Shown: positions 56,878 to 64,000 of the stretch, in pieces
How positions within the stretch are numbered: position 1 is the stretch's first letter
Layout: each line of letters starts with the position of its first letter
Origin: Pseudokineococcus lusitanus
GTDB lineage: Bacteria; Actinomycetota; Actinomycetes; Actinomycetales; Quadrisphaeraceae
DNA: 64,000 nucleotides
Direction: 5' to 3'
Assembly: GCF_003751265.1 (NCBI RefSeq)
Contig: NZ_RJKN01000004.1
Span: 248,001 to 312,000 of the forward strand
Notes under the pieces: generated by a model
Told to the model about the DNA's origin: nothing
What the model saw: only the letters and a program-made list of their open reading frames with translations
Database searches by the model: none
Made by a program: the position numbers and the translations under genes

Positions 56878-57224
56878 CGGCGCGCCAGCCGACGGCCGCC
56901 GCCGGTCCCGGCGTCGAGCCCGTAGTGGGCGAGGACCCCGGGCTCGTCCTCGGCCAGCAGCTCGCCGTCGGTGTCGATGGACGGGGCGTCCTTGACGACC
57001 GCCTTGGACCAGGCGACCTTGAGGTAGTCGGGCCCGACGGTCGCGCCCGCGAAGGGCACGAAGGTCAGCTTCCGCCGGCCGACGAAGCCGGTGAGGACCG
57101 TGCCGAAGGCGGGCTGGTCGGTCGCCGTGTCGACGTAGACGGCCTCGAGCTCGCCGATCTTCTCGCCGTCCTGGTCCACCACGCGCTGCCCGCGCCACTC
57201 ACGGATGTCGGCTGCCTCGAACAC
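56874..57224 (-). CDS. PRC-barrel domain protein
   Basis: 116 residues. REWRGQRVVDQDGEKIGELEAVYVD (about 8-32) is the PRC-barrel strand pair, then a C-terminal half ending GVLAHYGLDAGTGGGRRLARR. Small PRC-barrel proteins are common stress-linked proteins in actinobacteria, function unclear. GTG start with GAGGAGGAGACCC directly upstream. TAGGCT around 57286-57291 (minus) may be its -10. Confidence 0.8.
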   Translation of the reverse strand: MFEAADIREWRGQRVVDQDGEKIGELEAVYVDTATDQPAFGTVLTGFVGRRKLTFVPFAGATVGPDYLKVAWSKAVVKDAPSIDTDGELLAEDEPGVLAHYGLDAGTGGGRRLARR

Positions 57225-57359
57225 GGGTCTCCTCCTCGCCGCCCCTGGCGGGGCCGCCGTCGCCGGCCGGACGACCGGTGCGGCCAGCCTAGGAGCGGGC
57301 TCCCTCGCCCGCCCGCCGCGCCGGGCGACCGCCGGGACGGGTCCGCCGGCGGGCGTGGC

Positions 57360-57365
57360 TAGGGT
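57360..57365 (+). promoter_or_regulatory. -10 hexamer of the aldose 1-epimerase gene (leaderless type)
   Basis: TAGGGT, 6 nt before GTG 57372. Confidence 0.5.
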
Positions 57366-57371
57366 CGCGCC

Positions 57372-58322
57372 GTGCACCCCAGCGGCGAGCAGCACGTACT
57401 GCAGCACGGCGGCCTGCGCGCCGTCGTCACCGAGGTGGGGGCGACCCTCCGGTCCCTCACCGACGAGGGCCGGGACCTCGTGGTCCCCTTCGGCGAGGAG
57501 GAGGTGCGCCCCGTGTTCCGGGGCGCCGTCCTCGTGCCGTGGCCCAACCGCGTCGTCGACGGCCGGTGGCGGCTGGACGGGGTCGGCGGGCAGTCCGGCG
57601 TCGAGCACCAGCTGGCGCTCACGGAGCCGCCGCGCGGGCACGCGCTCCACGGCCTGCTCGCGTGGTCGCCCTTCGTCCGCACCGGCGGCGGCACGGGCGA
57701 CGCGGCGGACGTCGTCGTCCTCTCCGCCCGCGTGGTGCCGCAGCAGGGGTACCCCTTCGCCGTCGACGTCGACGTCACCTACCGCCTCGACGCGGACGGG
57801 CTCACGACGACCGTCACCGGCACCGGCCGCTCGGCCGACCCCGCGCCGTGGGGCTGCGGGCCGCACCCGTACCTCACGACCGGCAGCGGGCGGGTGGACG
57901 ACTGGACGGGCACCGCCCCCGCCGGCTCCTACCTCGAGGCCCTCGGCGAGCGGATGCTCCCCGGCGAGGTCCGGCCCGTCGACGGCACGCCCCGGGACCT
58001 GCGCGGCGGTCGCCCCCTCGCGGGCGTCGAGCTGGACGACGCGCTGACCGACCTCGTCCCCGACGACGACGGCCTCGTCCGGGCCGGGGTCGTGGGCCCG
58101 GACGGGCTCGGCAGCGAGGTCGTCTGGGACCCCCGCGTGCTCCCGTGGCTGCAGGTCCACACCGCCGACCGGCCCGAGCCGGCGCTGGACCGGGCGGGCC
58201 TGGCGCTCGAGCCGATGACCTGCCCGCCCGACGCGCTCAACAGCGGCGTCGGCGTGCAGCGCCTGGCCGACGGCGAGAGCGCCTCCGCGAGCTGGACGAT
58301 CAGGCCGGTGCGCCCCGCCTGA
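57372..58322 (+). CDS. Aldose 1-epimerase family protein
   Basis: 316 residues, GalM-like beta-sandwich. Catalytic His in GHALHGLLAWSPF (about 89-101) and in GCGPHPYLTTG, and ALEPMTCPPDALNSG (about 278-292) with the C-terminal Glu. It interconverts sugar anomers; the nearby ChvE-type ABC operon fits an imported aldose, though they are 1 kb apart on opposite strands. Leaderless promoter. Confidence 0.88.
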   Translation: MHPSGEQHVLQHGGLRAVVTEVGATLRSLTDEGRDLVVPFGEEEVRPVFRGAVLVPWPNRVVDGRWRLDGVGGQSGVEHQLALTEPPRGHALHGLLAWSPFVRTGGGTGDAADVVVLSARVVPQQGYPFAVDVDVTYRLDADGLTTTVTGTGRSADPAPWGCGPHPYLTTGSGRVDDWTGTAPAGSYLEALGERMLPGEVRPVDGTPRDLRGGRPLAGVELDDALTDLVPDDDGLVRAGVVGPDGLGSEVVWDPRVLPWLQVHTADRPEPALDRAGLALEPMTCPPDALNSGVGVQRLADGESASASWTIRPVRPA

Positions 58323-58358
58323 GCCCGGCCCGGGCACTGCCCCGACCGGCCCCGGACG

Positions 58359-58399
58359 CGACGACGCCCCGGACCACGCGGTGGTCCGGGGCGTCGTCG
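58359..58399. terminator. Perfect bidirectional terminator hairpin
   Basis: 19-base perfect arms (58359-58377, 58381-58399) around GCG, between the epimerase gene and convergent lsr2. Confidence 0.8.
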
Positions 58400-58410
58400 T
58401 GCGGGGCGGC

Positions 58411-58767
58411 TCAGCCGTTGGCGGCCTTGTAGGCCTCGAGGACCGTGCCGGAGATGCGGCCGCGCTCGCTGACGGTGTGGCCGTTCTCGCGGGCCCACTC
58501 GCGCACGGCGGCCGTGTCGACGCCGCTCGCGGACGAGCCGCCGGACGAGCGGCTGCTGCTGCCGGTGCTGCGGCGGGAGGAGCGGGCGCTGCCGCCGGAC
58601 TTGCGGGCGTGGCCGACCCAGGGGGCCAGCGCGTCGCGCAGCTGCGCCGCGCGCTCGCTCGTGAGGTCGATCTCGTAGCTCACGCCGTCCAGGGCGAAGG
58701 TGACGGTCTCGTCGGCCTCACCGCCCTCGACGTCGTCGATGAGGATGACCTTCGTCTTCTGCGCCAT
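58411..58767 (-). CDS. lsr2: Lsr2, nucleoid-associated xenogeneic silencer
   Basis: 118 residues. N-terminal oligomerisation domain (VILIDDVEGGEADETVTFALDG), a Ser/Arg-rich linker (57-80), and a C-terminal DNA-binding domain with VREWARENGHTVSERGRISG, including the AT-hook-like RGR. It binds AT-rich, often foreign, DNA such as the low-GC core of the methyltransferase. AGGAG lies before the ATG. The upstream 153 bp are AT-richer than average. Confidence 0.95.
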   Translation of the reverse strand: MAQKTKVILIDDVEGGEADETVTFALDGVSYEIDLTSERAAQLRDALAPWVGHARKSGGSARSSRRSTGSSSRSSGGSSASGVDTAAVREWARENGHTVSERGRISGTVLEAYKAANG

Positions 58768-58920
58768 TCCCTGCTCCTGACTCGTGGGTGCCGGGGCCGG
58801 TGCGCCGGTGGAAATCTCCCCCGAGTGGCAGCGCCATTTCCCGTGATGTCGCGGGAAGGATGGCAGCGAGGATCACCGCCGTCAAAAACAAGCGGTTGCG
58901 CATTACCACCCGAACGGGTG
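58768..58920. other. lsr2 upstream region
   Basis: 153 bp with an unusual AT content here (TCAAAAACAAGCG near 58883). On the minus strand TTGACG and CATCCT 17 bp apart give a weak promoter. CACCCGAACGGGTG (58907-58920) is a perfect 14-bp palindrome beside the next gene's stop, and CCCGTGATGTCGCGGG near 58840 a looser dyad. Confidence 0.4.
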
Positions 58921-59124
58921 TCAGGACTTGTCGGCGCCCTTGTCGGCGTCGTCCGCGGCCTCGTGGCGACGCCGGGCGGCCAGCCTCTCCTCGGCCTCCA
59001 GCCGTGCCTGCGCGGACCGCTCGTCGCGGTCGGCGGAGATCATCTTGCGCACGACGACGACGAAGAGCGCGCACACGGCCGCCGAGGGCAGGAGCGCCGC
59101 GACCACCGGCCAGATGTCGTCCAC
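58921..59124 (-). CDS. Small membrane protein upstream of lsr2
   Basis: 67 residues, one hydrophobic helix (IWPVVAALLPSAAVCALFVVVV, about 4-25) followed by a charged helix rich in Glu, Arg and Ala (KMISADRDERSAQARLEAEERLAARRRHEAA). This layout recurs near lsr2 and lysS in actinobacteria; function unknown. GTG start fixed by a -10 hexamer 6 nt upstream. Confidence 0.65.
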   Translation of the reverse strand: MDDIWPVVAALLPSAAVCALFVVVVRKMISADRDERSAQARLEAEERLAARRRHEAADDADKGADKS

Positions 59125-59130
59125 CCGTCC

Positions 59131-59136
59131 AGGGTA
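59131..59136 (-). promoter_or_regulatory. -10 hexamer of the small membrane protein gene
   Basis: TACCCT on the minus strand, 6 nt before GTG 59124. Confidence 0.5.
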
Positions 59137-59209
59137 GGCCGCGGTGCGGAGCGGTCCCGACCACCTCGCGCCGGACGGCGCCGGCCGGTCCCCCGGCGGG
59201 CGCGCCGCG

Positions 59210-60781
59210 TCAGCGGGGGCGCACGAGCGGGAAGAGCACCGTCTCCCGGATGCCCAGGCCGGTGACGGCCATGAGCAGGCGGTCGACTCCCATCCCGACG
59301 CCGCCCGTGGGCGGCATGCCCGTCTCCATCGCCGCGAGGAAGTCCTCGTCGAGGACCATCGCCTCGTCGTCGCCCGCGGCCCCCAGCCGGGCCTGCTCGA
59401 CGAGCCGCTCCCGCTGGACGACGGGGTCGACGAGCTCGGAGTAGCCCGTGGCGAGCTCGAAGCCGCGGACGTAGAGGTCCCACTTCTCGACGACGCCCGG
59501 CTCGGTGCGGTGCGCGCGCACCAGCGGCGAGGTGTCCACCGGGAAGTCGCGGACGAAGGTCGGGCCCGTGAGCGTGGGCGCGACGACCTCCTCCCAGAGG
59601 TGCTCGACGACCTTGCCGTGCCGGCGCTCCGCCGGGTCGTCGCCGACGGGGTGGCCGAGGCGGTCGGCGAGCGCCAGCAGCTCCTCGACGGGTGTGGCGG
59701 CGGAGAGCGTCCGCCCGACGGCCTCGGACAGCGAGCCGTACATCGTCACGGAGGTCCAGGCCCCGCCGAGGTCGTCCGTGCTGCCGTCGGCGAGCGTCAC
59801 CGTCGTCGAGCCGCAGGCGGCGACGGCCGCGGCCTGCACGAGCTCCCGGGTGAGGTCCGCCATGACGTCGTAGTCCGCGTACGCCTCGTACATCTCGAGC
59901 ATCGCGAACTCGGGGCTGTGGGTGGAGTCAGCGCCCTCGTTGCGGAAGTTCCGGTTGATCTCGAAGACGCGCTCGAGACCGCCGACGACGCACCGCTTGA
60001 GGAACAGCTCGGGGGCGATGCGGAGGAAGAGCTCGAGGTCGAAGGCGTTGCTGCGGGTGACGAAGGGGCGCGCGCTGGCGCCGCCGTGGAGCGTCTGGAG
60101 CATCGGCGTCTCGACCTCGAGGTAGCCGCGGCCCTCGAGCTCGTGCCGGAGGCTGCGCACGACGGCGGAGCGGGTGCGGACGACGTCCCGCGCGCGCTGC
60201 CGGACGACGAGGTCGACGTAGCGCGCGCGCACGCGCGCCTCCTCGGACATCTCGGCGCCCTCGTAGAGGTTGGGCAGCGGACGCAGCGCCTTGGACGCCA
60301 TCCGCCACCCGGACGCGAGGACGCTCAGCTCGCCGGTGCCGCTCGTCACGACGCGGCCCTCGACGGAGACGTGGTCGCCGATGTCGACGTCGGCCTTCCA
60401 GGCGGTGAGCGCGTCCGCGCCCACGCCGACGGGCAGGCCGCGGTCCGGCCGGGCGTCCTGGGCGAGCATGACCTGCAGCCGCGTCCCGTCCCCCTCCTGG
60501 AGGACGGCGAAGAAGAGCTTGCCGCGGCCGCGCTGGAAGACGACGCGGCCCGTGACGGCGACGTCGTCCTCGGTGACCTCCTGGGCGCCGAGGCCCTCGT
60601 GGCGCGACCGGACGGCGGCGAGCGTCGTCGTCCGCGGCACGCCGACGGGGTAGGGGTCGCCGCCCTCGGCGAGGATCCGCGCCCGCTTCTCCCGGCGGAC
60701 CTGCTCCTGCTCGGTGCTGCCGGCGGCGGCCGTGGGGCCGCTGGGGTCGGTCGTCTCGGCGGGGCGCGGTGCGTCGGTCAC
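59210..60781 (-). CDS. lysS: LysS, class II lysyl-tRNA synthetase
   Basis: 523 residues. Anticodon-binding OB fold ([20 protein letters not shown]), then motif 2 with [15 protein letters not shown] and motif 3 [12 protein letters not shown] near the C-terminus. The N-terminal 30 residues are unconserved. GTG start set by a -10 hexamer 7 nt upstream. panC follows upstream in the same direction. Confidence 0.95.
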   Translation of the reverse strand: MTDAPRPAETTDPSGPTAAAGSTEQEQVRREKRARILAEGGDPYPVGVPRTTTLAAVRSRHEGLGAQEVTEDDVAVTGRVVFQRGRGKLFFAVLQEGDGTRLQVMLAQDARPDRGLPVGVGADALTAWKADVDIGDHVSVEGRVVTSGTGELSVLASGWRMASKALRPLPNLYEGAEMSEEARVRARYVDLVVRQRARDVVRTRSAVVRSLRHELEGRGYLEVETPMLQTLHGGASARPFVTRSNAFDLELFLRIAPELFLKRCVVGGLERVFEINRNFRNEGADSTHSPEFAMLEMYEAYADYDVMADLTRELVQAAAVAACGSTTVTLADGSTDDLGGAWTSVTMYGSLSEAVGRTLSAATPVEELLALADRLGHPVGDDPAERRHGKVVEHLWEEVVAPTLTGPTFVRDFPVDTSPLVRAHRTEPGVVEKWDLYVRGFELATGYSELVDPVVQRERLVEQARLGAAGDDEAMVLDEDFLAAMETGMPPTGGVGMGVDRLLMAVTGLGIRETVLFPLVRPR

Positions 60782-60788
60782 GGCGGCG

Positions 60789-60794
60789 AGGCTA
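60789..60794 (-). promoter_or_regulatory. -10 hexamer of lysS (leaderless type)
   Basis: TAGCCT on the minus strand, 7 nt before GTG 60781. Confidence 0.45.
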
Positions 60795-60851
60795 TCCGCG
60801 CCGGGCCGCCCGCCCCGCACCGCGACGGCGCCGCACCGCCCGCCCCGCGGG

Positions 60852-61751
60852 TCACGCGGGCGGCGCCAGCCCCAGCGGCGCGTTGTCGATGAGCCGGGTC
60901 GTGCCCACGCGGGCGGCCACGGCGAGCAGCGCGTCCCCCGCCGCGTCGTCGGGCACGTCCGCGAGCGTGCGCGGGTCCACGAGGACGCAGTAGTCGACGA
61001 CGGCGCCCGGCTCCGCGGCGAGCCGCTCCCGCGCCGCGGCGAGGACGGCCGCGGCGCCCCGGCCCGCCGCCGCGGCACCCGCGGCGAGAGCGGCGGAGAG
61101 CACGACGGCGGCGCGGCGGCCGTCCGCGTCGAGGTAGGCGTTGCGGCTGGAGCGGGCCAGCCCGTCGCCCTCGCGCGACGTCGGGACGGCGACGACCTCC
61201 ACGGGCTCGTCGAGGTCGGCGACCATCCGCCGCACGAGCGCGAGCTGCTGGGCGTCCTTCTGGCCGAAGAGCGCGAGGTCCGGGCGCACGAGGTGGAGCA
61301 GCTTGGCGACGACGGTCAGCACGCCGTCGAAGTGGCCGGGCCGGACGGCCCCCTCGAGGACGTCGCCCAGCGGCCCCGCCTGGACCCGCACCTGCGGCGG
61401 GCCGCCGGGGTACACCTCGTCGGGGCCGGGGGCGAAGACGAGCGAGGCCCCCTCGCGGCCCAGGAGCGCGAGGTCGCCCTCGAGGTCGCGCGGGTAGCGG
61501 TCCAGGTCCTCCCCCGCCCCGAACTGCAGCGGGTTGACGAAGACGGTGACGACGACGGACGCCGCACGGCGGCGCGCCTCGCGGACGAGGGCGGCGTGCC
61601 CCTCGTGCAGCGCCCCCATGGTCATGACGACCGCGACGGGCCCGGGCAGGCCGGCCCGGGCGCGGGCGAGGTCCGCGCGCGTCCGCACGAGGGCGGGGCC
61701 GCCCGCGGACGGGGCGGCGGGCGGGTCGACCTCGGGGCTGCGCACGGGCAC
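60852..61751 (-). CDS. panC: PanC, pantothenate synthetase
   Basis: 299 residues from GTG 61751 or 297 from GTG 61745. [18 protein letters not shown] (about 44-61) is the HIGH-like nucleotidyl-transfer motif and FGQKDAQQ / [12 protein letters not shown] are PanC signatures. It joins pantoate to beta-alanine for coenzyme A. TAGCGT, 8 nt before GTG 61745, overlaps the DUF2520 stop and argues for the later start. Directly downstream of the DUF2520 gene (5-bp gap). Confidence 0.93.
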   Translation of the reverse strand: MPVRSPEVDPPAAPSAGGPALVRTRADLARARAGLPGPVAVVMTMGALHEGHAALVREARRRAASVVVTVFVNPLQFGAGEDLDRYPRDLEGDLALLGREGASLVFAPGPDEVYPGGPPQVRVQAGPLGDVLEGAVRPGHFDGVLTVVAKLLHLVRPDLALFGQKDAQQLALVRRMVADLDEPVEVVAVPTSREGDGLARSSRNAYLDADGRRAAVVLSAALAAGAAAAGRGAAAVLAAARERLAAEPGAVVDYCVLVDPRTLADVPDDAAGDALLAVAARVGTTRLIDNAPLGLAPPA

Positions 61752-61753
61752 CG

Positions 61754-61759
61754 ACGCTA
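61754..61759 (-). promoter_or_regulatory. -10 hexamer of panC overlapping the DUF2520 stop
   Basis: TAGCGT on the minus strand; its TAG is the DUF2520 gene stop (61757-61759). 8 nt before GTG 61745. Confidence 0.35.
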
Positions 61760-62746
61760 GACCGCGTCGTCCCCCGGGCCGGCCGGGCCCGCGCCGGGCC
61801 CGGCGCCGGGGGCGGGCTCGGCGAGGACCGCGAGCAGCCGGGCCACCGCGTCGGCCCCCAGCCGGCCGCGGGCCAGCGCCCGGTCGGCCGTGGCCCGGGC
61901 GAGCGCGCGGTGGACCGCCGGGACGTCGTCGGAGCCGGTGCGGCGGGCGTGCTCCGCGAGGGCGGCGCGGTGGGCGGCCAGCGTGCCGACGTCGCCCCGG
62001 GCCACCGGCCCGGTGAGCGCGTCGTCGCCCGCGCGCAGCGCCCCGTCGAGGGCGGCGTGCAGCAGCGGGGCGAGGGCACGCCCGGGGTCCGCCACCCCGG
62101 CGGCGGCCAGCAGCTCGCGCGCCTGGGCCACGAGCGTCACGACGTGGTTGGCGCCGTGCGAGAGCGCCGCGTGGTACGTCGCGCGGTCCTCCTCGGCGAC
62201 GACGACGGGCTCCCCGCCCATCTCGACGACGAGGGCCTGCGCCACCGGCAGCACCGGGCCCGGCGCGGTGACGGCGAACGGGCAGTCGACGAGGCGCGCG
62301 AGGTCGAGCGAGGTGCCGGTGAAGGTCATGGCGGGGTGGACGGCCAGCGGGATGGCCCCCGCGGCCCGGGCCGGGGCGAGCACCCCGACGCCGTGGATCC
62401 CGGCGGTGTGGACGACGAGCTGCCCGGCCTGCCAGCCGCCCGTGGCGGCCACGCCCGCGACGAGGCCGGGCAGGACGTCGTCGGGGACGGCGAGGAGGAC
62501 GAGCTCCGCGCGGCGGACCACCTCGGGGACCTCGAGGAGGGGCACGCCCGGGAGCAGGGCGTCGGCGCGCTCGCGCGTCCGCTCCGAGACGCCGGAGACG
62601 CCGACGACGGCGTGGCCCGCCCCGCGCAGCGCCGCGCCGAGGACGGCACCCACCCGGCCGCCGCTGACGACGCCGACGCCGAGCCGGCCGGGCCGGGCGG
62701 CGGGGTCGCCCCCTGCGTCGCCCGGTCGGGGCGTCCCCTGCTGCAC
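61757..62746 (-). CDS. Rossmann-like / DUF2520 domain protein
   Basis: 329 residues. N-terminal Rossmann-like fold ([30 protein letters not shown], about 15-44), with [15 protein letters not shown], and a DUF2520 helical half with [19 protein letters not shown]. The architecture resembles ketopantoate or pyrroline reductases; such genes sit beside panC in many actinobacteria, suggesting a pantothenate-linked role. The C-terminus is Pro/Gly-rich. GTG 62746 with CAGACT 7 nt upstream. Confidence 0.8.
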   Translation of the reverse strand: MQQGTPRPGDAGGDPAARPGRLGVGVVSGGRVGAVLGAALRGAGHAVVGVSGVSERTRERADALLPGVPLLEVPEVVRRAELVLLAVPDDVLPGLVAGVAATGGWQAGQLVVHTAGIHGVGVLAPARAAGAIPLAVHPAMTFTGTSLDLARLVDCPFAVTAPGPVLPVAQALVVEMGGEPVVVAEEDRATYHAALSHGANHVVTLVAQARELLAAAGVADPGRALAPLLHAALDGALRAGDDALTGPVARGDVGTLAAHRAALAEHARRTGSDDVPAVHRALARATADRALARGRLGADAVARLLAVLAEPAPGAGPGAGPAGPGDDAV

Positions 62747-62798
62747 GGCGGCGAGTCTGGCACGCGCGCGGCGGCCGCCCCCGGGCCGCACGGCCTCG

Positions 62799-62804
62799 TA
62801 GGGT
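62799..62804 (+). promoter_or_regulatory. -10 hexamer of the SAM methyltransferase gene (leaderless type)
   Basis: TAGGGT, 6 nt before GTG 62811. Confidence 0.5.
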
Positions 62805-62810
62805 CGCCGC

Positions 62811-63542
62811 GTGGGCAGGCACGAGCGGGTCGCGGCACTCGTCGGCGACGACCTCGCCGGTCAGGCCGTGGCCGACCTCGGCTGCGGCCCGGGGCGCACC
62901 GTCCGTGCGCTCCTCGCGGCGGGACCGGCGCGGGTGCACGCCCTCGACCGGGCGTCCGGCCTCGACGACGACCTCCTCGCCGACCGCCGGGTGCGCAGCC
63001 GCCTGGCCGACCTCGACGACGGGCTCCCCCTCGACGACGGCGTCCTCGACGCGGCCGTGTCGCTCAACGTCGTCGAGCACCTCGCGTCCCCCGTCGACCA
63101 CCTCGTCGACTGCCACCGCGTCCTGCGGCCGGGCGGCCGGCTCGTCCTCGCGCACAGCGACTGGGACACCGCGCTCTTCACGAGCACCGACGACGCGCTG
63201 ACACGGGCCCTCGTCGACCGGTTCGCCGCCGCGGCCGCCGGCCCCTCCACCCGCTCCGACGGCTTCATGGGGCGCAAGCTGCCCGCCCTGGCCGACGCCT
63301 CGGCCGCCGCGGGCGCGCCGTGGGAGCTCGTCGCCGTCGACGTCTGGGCCGACCCGCACCGGCGCTTCGACGACGGGTCGGTGGCGTGGAAGGTCGCGAC
63401 GGCCGTCCTCGCCGCCGCGGCCGACGACGCCGCCCTCGCCGCCCGTGCCGCGGGCTGGCTCGAGGACCTGCGGGCGCTGGCCCGGGCCGGGCAGTTCCTC
63501 TTCGCGGTCACCGACGTCGCGGTGGTGCTGGAGCGCCGCTGA
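62811..63542 (+). CDS. Class I SAM-dependent methyltransferase
   Basis: 243 residues. Motif [17 protein letters not shown] (20-35), acidic turn [12 protein letters not shown], and motif IV region [18 protein letters not shown] (about 78-95) with [15 protein letters not shown] methyltransferase of the type 11/25 fold; the substrate cannot be inferred. Divergent from the DUF2520 gene; converges on the SRPBCC gene. Confidence 0.82.
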   Translation: MGRHERVAALVGDDLAGQAVADLGCGPGRTVRALLAAGPARVHALDRASGLDDDLLADRRVRSRLADLDDGLPLDDGVLDAAVSLNVVEHLASPVDHLVDCHRVLRPGGRLVLAHSDWDTALFTSTDDALTRALVDRFAAAAAGPSTRSDGFMGRKLPALADASAAAGAPWELVAVDVWADPHRRFDDGSVAWKVATAVLAAAADDAALAARAAGWLEDLRALARAGQFLFAVTDVAVVLERR

Positions 63543-63593
63543 CCGTCGGCGGGAGGACGACCACGACGTCTCGTCCGGATCTCCCGGTGGTGG

Positions 63594-64000
63594 CTACTCC
63601 GAGGGGCGGTCCGGGCGGTCGTCGTCCTCCGCGGACGCCGGGCGGCGGCCGCTGCGGCCCATGACGACCTGCTCGAGGCGGGTGAGGCACTCGCGGTTGC
63701 GCACCTGGAAGGCGAGCGCGCTGAGGGGGCGCGGGACGAGGAGCCCGACGCCGGACACCACCTCCTCGGCCAGGGCCACGCGGGTGCCGCCCGGGACCTC
63801 CGCCAGCGTGAGGTGGATGCGGGCGCGGCCGAACGGCCAGGCGCGGGCCGTCAGCTCGAGGTGGCCCGGCAGGTCCGAGGTGACGACGGTCGTGTGGTCG
63901 TCGAGGTGCAGCGGCCACGGGCCCGACGAGTGGTGCAGGCGGGAGCCCTGCGCCGGCCAGTCGGCCTCCACCCCGCGGATGCGGGCCGCCCCGACGACCC
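63594..64000 (-). CDS. SRPBCC-family protein (5' end outside the window)
   Basis: About 135 residues of the C-terminal part are present; the frame continues past 64000 (GAARIRGVEADWPAQGSRL precedes the visible block), so the start lies outside. A START-like beta sheet with WPFGRARIHLTLAEVPGGTRVALAEEV. Such proteins bind small hydrophobic ligands. The C-terminal 25 residues are charged and unconserved. Confidence 0.75.
   Translation of the reverse strand, partial: VVGAARIRGVEADWPAQGSRLHHSSGPWPLHLDDHTTVVTSDLPGHLELTARAWPFGRARIHLTLAEVPGGTRVALAEEVVSGVGLLVPRPLSALAFQVRNRECLTRLEQVVMGRSGRRPASAEDDDRPDRPSE

Overview
The window is very GC-rich chromosomal DNA of a high-GC Actinomycetota. The evidence is Lsr2, a rex-hemACD operon behind a Rex operator, linked radA-disA-mutY, the 32-residue AURKAIP1/COX24-type ribosomal-associated peptide, ClpC with a UVR segment, frequent GTG starts, and many genes whose -10 hexamer lies 6-8 nt before the start codon (leaderless type). 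I cannot name the genus. No tRNA, rRNA, CRISPR array or intact insertion sequence was seen.

Layout. 1-5 kb: menD (partial), an AbrB-family membrane protein, menC, a CNNM/CBS protein and menB. 5-12.4 kb: a restriction-modification island (small ORF, Uma2-like nuclease, methyltransferase, type III-like helicase-nuclease) sitting inside the men region and bracketed by two copies of a roughly 105-bp double-hairpin repeat. The methyltransferase carries an in-frame TAG exactly at the Tyr of its DPPY motif, at the edge of a low-GC core. 12.4-21.5 kb: an MFS exporter, menE, menA, three small genes, and the cytochrome c maturation set tlpA-ccdA-resB-ccsB. 21.6-32 kb: a phosphatase, an AAA ATPase, a three-copy 41-bp repeat, and haem genes (hemL, a MarR regulator, hemB, and rex-hemA-hemC-hemD/cobA, translationally coupled by GTGA overlaps).

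32-46 kb: glutaredoxin-like protein, acyltransferase, epimerase-like protein, small RNA/DNA-binding proteins, AcuC-type deacetylase, TrkH/TrkA potassium uptake with a coupled gyrase-A-like fragment, proC, a TIM-barrel protein, a Ppx/GppA-like protein, and the repair group radA, disA, mutY. 46-58 kb: an ArgA-type acetyltransferase, a secreted LVIVD protein divergent from a DUF305 lipoprotein, clpC, and a ChvE/GguA/GguB-type sugar ABC operon. 58-64 kb: PRC-barrel protein, aldose epimerase, lsr2, lysS, panC, a DUF2520 protein, a SAM methyltransferase and a partial SRPBCC protein.

Functionally the window joins menaquinone synthesis, haem synthesis under NADH/NAD+ control by Rex, and cytochrome c assembly, which together form a respiratory block. 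The most unusual parts are the interrupted mosaic methyltransferase with its flanking repeats, two genes that appear to start at CTG inside a CTGA overlap, and three uncommon intergenic repeat or operator-like arrays.
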